From the NCBI RefSeq assembly GCF_016650815.1, contig NZ_JAEKEZ010000033.1, positions 372,001 to 436,000 of the forward strand: a DNA stretch of 64,000 nucleotides, written 5' to 3'. The notes under the pieces were generated by a model. The model did no database searches, was not told the DNA's origin, and saw only the letters and a program-made list of their open reading frames with translations. This document shows positions 25,121-33,543 of this stretch, in pieces. Positions within the stretch are counted from its first letter, which is position 1; each line of letters starts with the position of its first letter. Both the position numbers and the translations under genes were made by a program. This DNA is from Pseudomonas sp. TH31. GTDB taxonomy: Bacteria; Pseudomonadota; Gammaproteobacteria; Pseudomonadales; Pseudomonadaceae.

Positions 25121-25480
25121 ATGAAAAAATCAGTATTTGTATTCGGCGCATTTTTGGGGCTGAGCTACATTCCGATCTCCGTGGCCGAGGTATTTACCGA
25201 TCGTGAGCTCGCCGTCAAGGTCATCGCGGGGCAGAGGGCGTGTTCCCACGTGAACCCCGCTGGCAACTATTCCTTTCAGAACTTTATGAATAACCCGGAA
25301 ATGGAACTGACGGACGAGGTAAAAGCAGAAACACTCACTGCCGAAAAATCGCCGGACTATCAAGAAGAAATACGACTGGCTCAGGAGGAGATGGAGAGTG
25401 ACGTGACCGGTAGAGCGGCGCTTTCCCTTCTATGCTCGTATTACAACGCGCCCAAGGGATTCAGTTTTTGGCGGGGGTAA
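25121..25480 (+). CDS. Exported protein of unknown function
   Basis: A protein of 119 residues from ATG 25121, with a signal peptide MKKSVFVFGAFLGLSYIPISVAE. The mature part is acidic (NPEMELTDEVKAET, YQEEIRLAQEEMESD) and holds two cysteines (RACSHV and SLLCSYY). A TTG at 25109 with GGAG 8 bases upstream could be the true start, adding four residues before the signal peptide. No domain recognised. It lies just beyond the second tRNA scar. Confidence 0.55.
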   Translation: MKKSVFVFGAFLGLSYIPISVAEVFTDRELAVKVIAGQRACSHVNPAGNYSFQNFMNNPEMELTDEVKAETLTAEKSPDYQEEIRLAQEEMESDVTGRAALSLLCSYYNAPKGFSFWRG

Positions 25481-25542
25481 GGCCGGCTCTGTGCTGCAGG
25501 GTAACTAGATCGGGCCGATCAGATCGGCCCGAGAATGATGGT

Positions 25543-25827
25543 CTAGACGAATGCCTGGCCGCGAAATCCGCGCGGCAATCTCTGCAGCCCGGTCATGGCG
25601 GTCAGCCGCTGAACCCACTCCGCGCGCCAATCATTTGCAGTATGAGTAACCTTGGCTTTACGCGTCGCACGTCGTGCAGCATTGCGTTCGTCTTTGCGCG
25701 CGTCCTTGAACGCATCGGTGTTGCGGCAGCTTCTGCATTTGACCTGGGTGAGTACGTTACTCGAAACCAGTTTGGTGCCTGTATGACCGCAGGCAAGATG
25801 CCCGCCAACTTTGAAGTGAGTGACCAT
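25543..25827 (-). CDS. Hypothetical basic protein with a Cys4-type zinc-ribbon-like start
   Basis: A 94-residue basic protein. HLACGHTGTKLVS and VKCRSCRNTD give spaced cysteines (C13, C31, C34) plus a histidine, like a small zinc knuckle. A strongly basic helix follows (ARKDERNAARRATRKAKV). This suggests nucleic-acid binding, but no family is recognised. A palindromic GC-rich hairpin (about 25508-25532) follows its stop and may aid termination. Confidence 0.5.
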   Translation of the reverse strand: MVTHFKVGGHLACGHTGTKLVSSNVLTQVKCRSCRNTDAFKDARKDERNAARRATRKAKVTHTANDWRAEWVQRLTAMTGLQRLPRGFRGQAFV

Positions 25828-25901
25828 TGGACCGTCTCCTTCGTGACGTGTGTTCTTTTGACCTCCTGCCGCCGGTGGCGTTCGTTAATGAAATTCAGGG
25901 C

Positions 25902-25923
25902 AAAAAAAAGCCCGCATGCGGGC
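25902..25923 (-). terminator. Rho-independent terminator (minus strand)
   Basis: On the minus strand GCCCGCATGCGGGC is followed by eight T residues. It stands before the 25543-25827 gene and would isolate that gene from readthrough from the right. Confidence 0.75.
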
Positions 25924-25999
25924 GGGCCAAGGGATTCTTCAAAGGAGTCGGGCCACAGTAGGGCGTGCGTTGTGAACGCTGTGTGAAAGGAATGTCGCA

Positions 26000-26025
26000 A
26001 AAAAAAGCCCAGCATCAGGCTGGGT
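26000..26025 (-). terminator. Rho-independent terminator (minus strand)
   Basis: On the minus strand CCCAG-CCTGATG-CTGGG is followed by eight T residues. It most likely ends the 26133-26363 transcript. It is the second minus-strand terminator within 100 bases; nothing coding lies between them. Confidence 0.8.
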
Positions 26026-26132
26026 TGCGGTATGGCAGGAGGCTATCAGGCAGGCAGGGTCTCGGTGACGATGTTGTCGCCGTTCATGCTTCCTGAGTCA
26101 GGCCTGTCCTTGAGTCGGGGTGTCCGGTTGAA

Positions 26133-26363
26133 CTATCTGAACCGTGGCAGCGGCGGTTCGACAGGGCGCAGCGAAGACAGCGTGCTGCGAATCAGCGGCG
26201 CATCTTTTTCGATGTCGTTCAGCCGGTCACGAATTTTCAGGGCCGTCGGGTGCCCGCCTTGATGATCGACCCAGTCGGCAATTTCCTTGCAAGCGGCCGC
26301 GAGGCGAGCCTGACGAGAGTCAAGCAGGGTGAGCAGGGTGGTGATGGACTCTTTTTCGGACAT
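26133..26363 (-). CDS. Small conserved helical protein of unknown function
   Basis: A 76-residue protein from ATG 26363, chosen because AAGGAGGT precedes it by 7 bases. It is helical and charged (LLDSRQARLAAACKEIADWVDHQGG, RDRLNDIEKDAPLIRSTLSSL). No membrane segment and no named domain. It ends in a Pro/Arg-rich tail. A terminator follows. Confidence 0.6.
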   Translation of the reverse strand: MSEKESITTLLTLLDSRQARLAAACKEIADWVDHQGGHPTALKIRDRLNDIEKDAPLIRSTLSSLRPVEPPLPRFR

Positions 26364-26493
26364 GGCAAACACCTCCTTCGAAGGAATCTGACAAGTGGCA
26401 GCAAAAAGCCCGCGGGTGCGAGCTCTCTGCCGATGGGGTCGCTGGTCCTTCAGCTGATTTCAGTATAGACCCGCTAAAAAAAAGTGAACTTAT

Positions 26494-26715
26494 TCAGCTT
26501 AGCCGAGCTGTCACTTGTGAGCGGGCATTGAGCTGGAGGCATTCACGTCGGGCATCTTCTTCAAGATCGAAGCCGTCACCGATGAAGCCGCGAGTGCGGG
26601 TATCGGCGATGCGGTACCAGACGGCGGCATCAGGTGGCGCGTGGCTGACTTCTCCGGCTCGACGGCCATGGATGATGATTTTGTTGCAACGCTTCACAAC
26701 GAAAATGTCTTCCAT
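26494..26715 (-). CDS. Small conserved hypothetical protein
   Basis: A 73-residue protein with an N-terminal beta portion (MEDIFVVKRCNKIIIHGRR) and a helical end (DLEEDARRECLQLNARSQV). It has the look of a single-domain Pseudomonas protein of unknown role. A short GC hairpin with five T residues (about 26401-26420, minus strand) may terminate it. Confidence 0.6.
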   Translation of the reverse strand: MEDIFVVKRCNKIIIHGRRAGEVSHAPPDAAVWYRIADTRTRGFIGDGFDLEEDARRECLQLNARSQVTARLS

Positions 26716-26728
26716 GGCACCACCGCCG

Positions 26729-27603
26729 CTAATTCGTGTTCAGATCAACTATAGAAGCCCTTTGCAATCGTGCAAAAAATAGGCAGGTCAGTTCGTCGGC
26801 TGGCTGCCGGATGGATCGGCGCCAGGTTGTAACTGCCAACAACGTGTGGGTCGGTGCCAGCGCTGCGAGAAAGGCCTGATCGTGGGAAACCGCGATGATC
26901 GCTCCGGGGAAGCTCCGTAAGGACTGTTCGAATGCCTCTATGGATTCAAGATCGAGATGATTGGTCGGCTCGTCGAGCAATAACAATTGCGCCGGTATTT
27001 TGCGCCAGAGCGCGATGGCGATGGCCGCTTTGAGGCGTTCGCCGCCACTGAGCGAGCCGCTCGGCCGGGTGATTCGCTGCGCATCCAGTTGCAACTGAGC
27101 CAGGTGGCTGCGCAATGTACCTTCGGTCAATGGTGTGTCGAGCAGGCCCAGTTGCTCGACGATGGAGTGTTGATCGTCCAGCAAGGCCAGTTGCTGATCA
27201 AGAAAAGCACTGGGGACATGGGTGACGCATTGCCCACTGCAGGGCGCATAGGCCCCGGCCAGCATGCGCAAGGTGGATTTGCCGCAGCCATTCGGACCGA
27301 TGACGGCGATGCGCAGAGGGCCTGCAAGCGACAACGTCAGTCGGGACGCAGACCAGGGCGGCTGTGCATCCACCAGTGTTATGACCTGTCGAGTTGTTGG
27401 TACCACGGTGCCTGGCAGATTCACCACCACGCATTCAATCAACCGCGCAAGGCGCTCTTGCCGATTCCATTACGACCGACGATAGCGGTGGGGACGCGGT
27501 CGAAACTCAAGCTCAGTGAATCGAAAACAGTCTCGCCATTGGCGAACTGAAAACCCAATTGGTTCAGGGAAACGAGTGCAGGCAGACGCGTGACGTGAGT
27601 CAT
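26729..27603 (-). pseudogene. ABC-F ATPase gene with first nucleotide-binding domain deleted
   Basis: The minus strand starts MTHVTRLPALVSLNQLGFQF at 27603 and reaches a Walker A (GRNGIGKSAL). It then passes directly into the linker and second ATPase domain, which has its own Walker A (GPNGCGKST), signature LSGGERLK, Walker B LLLLDEPTNHLD and a switch histidine (AVSHDQ). The usual ABC-F protein has about 530 residues; here about 230 residues of domain 1 are missing. A frameshift near 27443-27453 also breaks the join. ABC-F proteins act on ribosomes, often giving antibiotic tolerance. This copy is probably inactive. Confidence 0.75.
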
Positions 27604-27630
27604 CGGCACCTCCTACGGGAAATATGGCGT

Positions 27631-28661
27631 CTAAGGCGCGGCGGTGAGCATGTTCTCCAGGTACATCGCCAGTCCGACTTCTTCGGCCCTGAGCCCTTTT
27701 CGTACCCGCGGCCGAGGCAATTGGGCCAATGCACCGAGTAGAAACCCATCCACCACCGCCGGGTGGATATAGCACTTGCGGCACACCGCCGGGGTGTTGC
27801 CCAACTGCTTGGCGACGTTTTTTACCATCTCCACCACATGCCGCTTGGCGTCGGATTCCGGCTCCCATTGCAGTTCTCGCAATAGCGCCAACGCCAGAGC
27901 GCTGCCGGCCCAGGTGCGGTAGTCCTTGGCGGTGAAGTCGGCGCCGGTGAGGGTTTGCAGGTAGGCGTTGACGTCGGAGGAGCTCACGGTGTGGCGCTCG
28001 CCGTTTTCGTCCAGGTACTGAAACAGGTTTTGCCCAGGGATTTCCAGGCAGCGCTTGACGATCCTCGCCAGGCGCCGGTCTTTCACGGTGATCTGATGTT
28101 CGACGCCGCTTTTGCCGCGAAACTGGAACTTGATTGCGCTGCCATTGACCTCGACATGCCGATTGCGCAGGGTGGTCAGGCCATAGGAACGGTTGTCCCG
28201 GGCGTATTGGGTGTTGCCGACGCGGATCAGCGTCGCATCGAGCAGCGTGATAACCGTGGCCATGACCTTTTCGCGGCTGAAGCCAGGCGCTGCCAGCAGG
28301 GCTTCCAGTTGTTTGCGCAGTTTCGGCAGGGCCAGGCCAAAATCCCTGAGGCGCGAGTACTTGTCGGCATCGCGCACCTCGCGCCAGCGCACGTGATAGC
28401 GGTATTGCTTGCGACCCGGGCATCGCGGCCGGTGGCTTGCAGATGGCCGCGCGGGTCGGCGCTGATCCACACGTCGGTGTAGGCCGGCGGCACTGCCAGG
28501 GCGTTGATGCGTTTGATTTCGGCAGAGTCGCTGATGCGTTGACCCGCCGGATCGAAGTAACAGAACTTGCCGCGCAGTTTCTTACGGGTAATGCCGGGCT
28601 GAGTGTCATCGACGTAATGCAGGTCGGGCGGCAGCACATCGGTCGGCGCGGTATCGGGCAT
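27631..28661 (-). CDS. DNA topoisomerase IB, interrupted by an apparent -1 frameshift
   Basis: Two frames join into a protein of about 343 residues. LHYVDDTQPGITRKKLRGKFCYFDPAGQRI at the start and RGRKQYRYHVRWREVRDADKYSRL after the join are diagnostic of bacterial type IB topoisomerases, with the catalytic core LLDATLIRVGNTQYARDNRSYGLTTLR and TAKDYRTWAGS. The frame change is in CCC 28415-28417, where one more C would restore DARGRKQYRY. The enzyme relaxes supercoils by transient single-strand nicks through a tyrosine. Start 28661 (MPDTAP) is preferred to 28703 because AGGA lies about 9 bases before it. Confidence 0.85.
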
Positions 28662-28736
28662 GGCGGTGGTCCTGGGCAGCAGTTCGAGGGCTTGTACAGC
28701 CATTGACCGCGCGCTGTCGCCGTGGTGCCAACGATT

Positions 28737-29816
28737 TCAGGCCAGTACTGCTACCGCTTTGATCTGGGCCCAAAGTTGCTGGCCGGGATGGATGCCCAGT
28801 TGATCGCGGGAGTAGCGGGTGATCCGCGCCAACAGCGGTGTGCCGTCAGCCTCGAGGCGAATCAGCACGTGGGCCGCATTGTCGGCGCCCAGCTCACTGA
28901 CCACTGTGACTGGCAGACGATTGAGAATGCTGCTGTGTTCGACGCTGTGCAGGCTCAAGCTGACATCACGCGCCTGCACCTTGCAGCGCAAGGCTTTCCC
29001 TTCGGTCATTGGCGAATGGGGCACACGAATGCTCAGGGCGGTGTTCGGCAGTTGCAAGGTCAGCAGTTGATAGCCAGCGTCATAGGCACTGACGTGGCCC
29101 TGGATCACCACGCCGGCGTCGTCACCCAGTGCCAACGGCAGATCGAGGCGGGCCAGGGTTTCGCCGATCGGGCCGCTGGCCAGGGCCTTGCCTTCACTGA
29201 GCAGGACAATATGGTCAGCCAACCGTGCGACTTCATCCTGGGAGTGGCTGACGTAGAGCACCGGAATGTCCAGTTCATCGTGCAGCCGTTGCAAATACGG
29301 TAGGATTTCGTTTTTGCGTTGGCTGTCCAGCGCCGCCAGCGGCTCATCCATCAGCAACAGTTTCGGGCTGGTGAGCAGGGCGCGAGCGATGCCGATGCGC
29401 TGGCGTTCGCCGCCGGACAGGTGCTGCGCATGCCGGTCCAGCAGATGGCCGATGCCCAGTAGTTCGGTGGCGTGCGCCATATCGACCCGGCGTTGCTGTC
29501 TGGGGATACGTTTGAGGCCGAACTCCAGGTTGGCCAACACCGACAGGTGTGCAAATAGGCTTGCCTCTTGAAAGACGTAACCGACCGCTCGTTTATGGGG
29601 TGGGACGAAAATCTTCTTGCTGCTGTCTTGCCAGACCTCATCGTTGACCTGGATGAAACCTTCTCCGGCTTGCTCCAGGCCGGCAATGCAGCGCAGGCAG
29701 GTGGTTTTGCCCGAGCCGGAGTGGCCGAACAGTGCCGTGACGCCACGGCCAGGCAATTGCAGATCCACATCCAGGGCGAACCCCGAATAACTCAATTTCA
29801 GGCGTGTTTGAATCAT
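28737..29816 (-). CDS. modC: Molybdate ABC transporter ATP-binding protein
   Basis: A 359-residue ATPase with Walker A GHSGSGKTT, Q-loop VFQEASLFAHLSV, signature LSGGERQR, Walker B LLLMDEPLAALD, the H-loop, and a C-terminal mop/TOBE region (VSLSLHSVEHSSILNRL). The last region binds molybdate and distinguishes ModC from other importers. It is the third gene of modABC, three bases after modB. Together the three import molybdate for molybdopterin enzymes. Expression is probably repressed by ModE when molybdate is abundant (box at 31344). Confidence 0.95.
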   Translation of the reverse strand: MIQTRLKLSYSGFALDVDLQLPGRGVTALFGHSGSGKTTCLRCIAGLEQAGEGFIQVNDEVWQDSSKKIFVPPHKRAVGYVFQEASLFAHLSVLANLEFGLKRIPRQQRRVDMAHATELLGIGHLLDRHAQHLSGGERQRIGIARALLTSPKLLLMDEPLAALDSQRKNEILPYLQRLHDELDIPVLYVSHSQDEVARLADHIVLLSEGKALASGPIGETLARLDLPLALGDDAGVVIQGHVSAYDAGYQLLTLQLPNTALSIRVPHSPMTEGKALRCKVQARDVSLSLHSVEHSSILNRLPVTVVSELGADNAAHVLIRLEADGTPLLARITRYSRDQLGIHPGQQLWAQIKAVAVLA

Positions 29817-29819
29817 CGA

Positions 29820-30500
29820 TCAGCTCCAGCCCGCTTTGGTTTTACGGCTGGAGTAGAGCGCCAGCAACACCAGGAAAGAGAACACCAGCATCGCCCCGGC
29901 CAGCCAATGGGCCTGGGCGTATTCCATGGCTTCGACGTGATCGTAGATCTGCACCGAGACCACGCGGGTCTTGCCTGGAATATTGCCGCCGATCATCAGC
30001 ACCACGCCGAATTCGCCGACCGTATGGGCGAAGCCGAGAATGGCGGCGGTGATGAAACCAGGACGGGCCAGCGGCAGGATCACGCTAAAAAATGTGTCCC
30101 ACGGATTGGCGCGCAAGGTTGCCGCGACTTCCAGCGGGCGAGTGCCGATGGCCGAAAAGGCGTTTTGCAGCGGTTGCACCACAAACGGCATCGAATACAA
30201 CACCGAGCCGATCACCAACCCTGCAAAACTGAAAGTGAGGGTGCCCAGCCCCAGTGATTGGGTGAACTGACCGACGAAGCCGTGCGGCCCGAGCACCAGT
30301 AACAGATAAAAGCCAATCACTGTGGGTGGCAGCACCAGGGGCAGGGCGACGATCGCCCCGACCGGGCCGCGCAACCAGGAACGGGTGCGCGACAGCCATA
30401 ACGCAATCGGAGTACCGATAACCAGGAGGATGACGGTCGTCAGCGACGCCAGTTTCAGGGTCAGCCAGATCGCGGAAAAATCGGCACTCGATAGCGTCAT
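29820..30500 (-). CDS. modB: Molybdate ABC transporter permease
   Basis: A 226-residue inner-membrane permease with about five membrane helices. The EAA-type cytoplasmic loop is EVAATLRANPWDTFFSVILPLARPG. The start abuts the modA stop and the stop lies 3 bases from modC, so the three genes form one operon. It forms the channel through which molybdate delivered by ModA passes. Confidence 0.95.
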   Translation of the reverse strand: MTLSSADFSAIWLTLKLASLTTVILLVIGTPIALWLSRTRSWLRGPVGAIVALPLVLPPTVIGFYLLLVLGPHGFVGQFTQSLGLGTLTFSFAGLVIGSVLYSMPFVVQPLQNAFSAIGTRPLEVAATLRANPWDTFFSVILPLARPGFITAAILGFAHTVGEFGVVLMIGGNIPGKTRVVSVQIYDHVEAMEYAQAHWLAGAMLVFSFLVLLALYSSRKTKAGWS

Positions 30501-31268
30501 TTAGAGTTGGTAACCGTAGGACTTGATGACAGCAGCGGCTTTCGGACCCTTGAGGTATTCAACCAGTGCCTTGGCGGCCGGGTTGTCTTTGCCTTTGTTG
30601 AGGATCACCGCGTCTTGTTTGATCGGGTCGTGCATGCTCGCCGGAACGATCCAGGCCGAACCGCTGGTGACTTTGCCGTCTTTGTAGATCTGCGACAAGG
30701 CCACGAAGCCCAGTTCTGCGTTGCCGGTGGAGACAAACTGGTAAGCCTGGGTGATGTTCTGGCCCTCGACGATCTTGTCTTTAACCTTGTCGGTCAGGCC
30801 TTCTTTGGCCAGCACCTGAGTCGCAGCCAGGCCATACGGCGCGGCTTTCGGGTTAGCGATGGACAGGTGCTGATATTGGTTTTTCTTCAGCACGTCGCCC
30901 TTGGCATCGACGTAACCGTCCTTGGCCGACCACAGCGCCAGGGTGCCGATGGCGTAGGTGAAACGCGAACCTTTGACGGTGTCGCCTTCGGTTTCGAGTT
31001 TTTGCGGTGTGGTGTCGTCTGCCGAGAGGAACACCTCGAACGGCGCGCCATTTTTGATCTGGGTGTAGAACTGACCGGTCGCGCCATAGGCGGCTACCAG
31101 TTTGTGCCCGGTGTCTTTTTCGAAATCGGCGGCGATCGCCTGGATCGGCGCGGTGAAGTTGGCGGCGACAGCCACCTGGACTTCATCCGCCTGGGCCGAG
31201 CCGAAAGCGAATACAGCGAGCAGGCTCGCCAGGCAAGTAGGGGCAAAACGTGAGGCACGAATGGTCAT
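30501..31268 (-). CDS. modA: Molybdate-binding periplasmic protein
   Basis: A 255-residue binding protein with a signal peptide (TCLASLLAVFAFGSAQA). The mature chain has the ModA signatures VAVAANFTAPIQAIAADFEKDTGHK, GATGQFYTQIKNGAPFEVFLSAD and AELGFVALSQIY. It captures molybdate (or tungstate) and hands it to ModB. It is first in the operon, with a ModE-type palindrome 76 bases upstream of its start. Confidence 0.95.
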   Translation of the reverse strand: MTIRASRFAPTCLASLLAVFAFGSAQADEVQVAVAANFTAPIQAIAADFEKDTGHKLVAAYGATGQFYTQIKNGAPFEVFLSADDTTPQKLETEGDTVKGSRFTYAIGTLALWSAKDGYVDAKGDVLKKNQYQHLSIANPKAAPYGLAATQVLAKEGLTDKVKDKIVEGQNITQAYQFVSTGNAELGFVALSQIYKDGKVTSGSAWIVPASMHDPIKQDAVILNKGKDNPAAKALVEYLKGPKAAAVIKSYGYQL

Positions 31269-31343
31269 GAAACAGCTCCGTGGTAGGCGAGTGCAGTGGG
31301 CAGTTTTTATAGGGGGCGAACTGCGCCGATGCGAGGGGTGAAA

Positions 31344-31367
31344 CGCTATATATCGGAATATATAGCG
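31344..31367. promoter_or_regulatory. ModE operator (Mo-box) before modA
   Basis: CGCTATATAT-CGGA-ATATATAGCG is a perfect palindrome with 10-base arms. It matches the known CGnTATATA-N6-TATATAnCG pattern of ModE boxes and sits 76 bases upstream of the modA start. ModE with molybdate would repress the operon here. No modE gene is in the window. Confidence 0.8.
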
Positions 31368-31416
31368 AAATGCCGGTAAACGGAACGTGTGCTACTTGAG
31401 GGTATGCACGATCGTT

Positions 31417-31562
31417 GTAGCCGCTGCCGAGCCTGCGAGGCTGCGTTCGGCCGCGAAGCGGTCGTGAAACCTATATACAAGGTGTAACTGAAACTCCGCT
31501 CCGTCTGATTTCACGACCGCTTCGCGGCCGAACGCAGCCTCGCCAGGCTCGGCAGCTGCTAC
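31417..31562. repeat. REPIN-type long inverted repeat
   Basis: Two arms of about 50 bases each face each other: GTAGCCGCTGCCGAGCCTG..., and its complement ending GGCTCGGCAGCTGCTAC. The loop is about 45 bases. The same family recurs at 61646-61791 and 63062-63205. It lies between modA and the nitronate monooxygenase gene. Confidence 0.9.
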
Positions 31563-31568
31563 AGCAGG

Positions 31569-32633
31569 TTAGCGACGAGTCAGTCGGGTCAGGGCTTCTT
31601 CAGCCAGACGCTTTGTCAGCTCTTCGGTGGTCAGTTCAACACCCAACCTGAACGCCTGCCCAGCCCACAGGTTGGCGAATTGCGCCGGTTCCTTGGCCCG
31701 CAACGGCATCAGTGCACCACCGGCCAATGGAAAAGCTGGCGCCTTGTCGCTCATAGGCCCCAGTTCACGCATCACCCGATTCAGAATTCCCCGAGCCGGG
31801 CGCCCGGTAAAGAGATTGGTGACTGCCGTCTCGCTGTCCTTGGCCGTGCGCAACGCCTTGTGGTGGGCCGCGCTGATCCTGGCTTCCGGGGTGAACAAAT
31901 ACGCGGTACCCACCAGAACCGCCGAGGCGCCCAACTGAAACGCTGCGGCAATCCCTCGAGCATCACCAATCCCGCCAGCGGCAATCACCGGCACTTTCAC
32001 CGCATCGACAATCTGCGGTACCAGTGCAAAAGTGCCCACCTGAGTGCTTAAGTCATTACTGAGAAACATCCCGCGATGGCCGCCCGCCTCGTAACCCATG
32101 GCGATGATCGCGTCGCAACCGTGTTGCTCCAGCCAGACCGCTTCTTCAACGTTCGTCGCCGATGACAGAATCTTTGCGCCGGTGGCTTTTACCCGATCCA
32201 GTAGCGATTTCTCAGGCAGCCCGAAGTGAAAACTCACGACCGCCGGACGAAATTCCTCGATGACTGCGCAAGCCGCGTCATCGAATGGCGCACGATTGGA
32301 CACCGGCGTCGGCGCGTCGAAATCGATGCCCAGTTCGCGATAGTACGGCTCCAGCAGGTTTTTCCAGTCCCGGGCCTTTTGCTCATCGGCGGCTGGTGGT
32401 TGATGGCAGAAGAAGTTGACGTTGAAGGGGTGCTGACTGTGCTGGCGAATGGTTTTCAGCTCTTCGCGCAACTGCTCGATACTCAACATCGCGGCGGGCA
32501 TCGAGCCCAGGCCGCCGGCGTTGCTCACGGCAATCACCATTGATGAATCGGTCGCGCCGGCCATGGGCGCCTGAATGATCGGCAGTTCGATCCCGAGCAG
32601 GTCAAGGATGCGGGTGTCTGGCCATTGGCTCAT
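31569..32633 (-). CDS. Nitronate monooxygenase
   Basis: A 354-residue FMN enzyme of the 2-nitropropane dioxygenase family. LPIIQAPMAGATDSSMVIAVSNAGGLGSMPA is the family N-terminus, GYEAGGHRGMF holds the catalytic histidine and flavin contacts, and VIAAGGIGDARGIAAAFQLGASAVLVGTAYL is the phosphate-binding part. It oxidises toxic alkyl nitronates such as propionate-3-nitronate using oxygen. It is a single gene, with a REPIN after its stop. Confidence 0.9.
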   Translation of the reverse strand: MSQWPDTRILDLLGIELPIIQAPMAGATDSSMVIAVSNAGGLGSMPAAMLSIEQLREELKTIRQHSQHPFNVNFFCHQPPAADEQKARDWKNLLEPYYRELGIDFDAPTPVSNRAPFDDAACAVIEEFRPAVVSFHFGLPEKSLLDRVKATGAKILSSATNVEEAVWLEQHGCDAIIAMGYEAGGHRGMFLSNDLSTQVGTFALVPQIVDAVKVPVIAAGGIGDARGIAAAFQLGASAVLVGTAYLFTPEARISAAHHKALRTAKDSETAVTNLFTGRPARGILNRVMRELGPMSDKAPAFPLAGGALMPLRAKEPAQFANLWAGQAFRLGVELTTEELTKRLAEEALTRLTRR

Positions 32634-32855
32634 TTGAAAGCTTCTCCGACGTCAAAACAGGGCAGGGACGGTAGTGCCGGTTTGTATCAGCAATGATGGC
32701 TGCCAGGCCAGTTGGTTTTTCTGCATGGTTAACGTCGGTTTTTCTGAAAGGTCCGAGTCGCAGTTATGCCTTGGGCAGCCAAGGTGCAGCGAGTGCAAGA
32801 GCACCATGGCCGCTACGACGGACACAGGCCAGTACCGGCATCCACGCCAGATCAG

Positions 32856-33008
32856 TCAGGCGACACTGTACTCGGCAAACATCGGCAGCAATTTGTGAGT
32901 CGGTCCGCGCAGCAGGCGCACGGCTTTTTCCAGCAGCAAAAAGAACAGCACCAGCGGCAGGATGAACAGCAGCCCCCCGACCACTGTGGTTTTGATAAAA
33001 GGAAACAT
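32856..33008 (-). CDS. Small membrane protein, probably truncated
   Basis: Fifty residues from ATG 33008 with one long membrane helix (TTVVGGLLFILPLVLFFLLLEK) and a short basic tail. The start resembles the beginning of DUF502-type membrane proteins, which are much longer, so this may be a remnant. It lies 33 bases after the broken gene 33041-33439 on the same strand. No other coding feature is seen in 32634-32855. Confidence 0.45.
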   Translation of the reverse strand: MFPFIKTTVVGGLLFILPLVLFFLLLEKAVRLLRGPTHKLLPMFAEYSVA

Positions 33009-33040
33009 GACAGCCCCTTCAACGGTTATTCAACGGGATT

Positions 33041-33439
33041 TCAACGACGATGCAGTCCGCCGCCACCTCCTCCGCCAAACGAGCGATTCATGACCTGGGA
33101 AGAGTTGTGATAGTTGTTGAAGCGTTCGTTGCCGGCAGAGCGCGCCGCTGATTCTCGGTTGAGGTTCTGAACCTGCTGGGCATTTGCAGGATTGACCCGA
33201 GTAGTACCGCCCTTGACCATCGACTGCCAGCCGTCGTCGGTCTTTTTTTAGACGTTACCGTCATGCCCGGCGTAGACATTGTCGCCGATCTTGGCGGCGC
33301 TGCCGTTGCGCCCTTGGACACCTTTGTACTGGGTGGTGTTGCCGGTGGTGGGGGCTGGTAAGGCATTGTCAGCTCCATTGACGGGGCGGTTTTTCAGGTA
33401 TTTCAGGGCCGCGAAAAAGCATAGCCGCCGGTTTCGCAA
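33041..33439 (-). pseudogene. Remnant of an envelope-associated gene, with nonsense codon
   Basis: On the minus strand the frame reads KYLKNRPVNGADNALP, then AAKIGDNVYAGHDGNV, a TAA at about 33248-33250, and then continues in the same frame as KKTDDGWQSMVKGGTTRVNPANAQQVQNLNRE and a Gly-rich end. The TAA stands where TAC or TAT (Tyr) would give DGNVYKKTDDGW, so a single substitution breaks it. The N-terminal part with any signal peptide is not visible. The poly-Gly, His/Arg tail and NVY/DGW repeats suggest a cell-surface or periplasmic protein of unknown function. Confidence 0.5.
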
Positions 33440-33543
33440 ATGCTCGGTGGATTTAGGGACTGGATGAAAGTCGGGTAGGGCTATGTATTGCTTTGTGTTA
33501 TTTCAATGACACCACTCCTTCAACGAATCCATTGGAGACAGCG

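Noticed and set aside
27470..28639. Long minus-strand open frame (389 codons) over the topoisomerase region
   Set aside because: It is an alternate frame of a GC-rich gene; the topoisomerase IB motifs are in the other two frames and explain the region.
31417..31562. CRISPR array or rho-independent terminator
   Set aside because: There are only two inverted arms, not direct repeats with spacers, and no T tract; it matches the REPIN family found elsewhere in the window.
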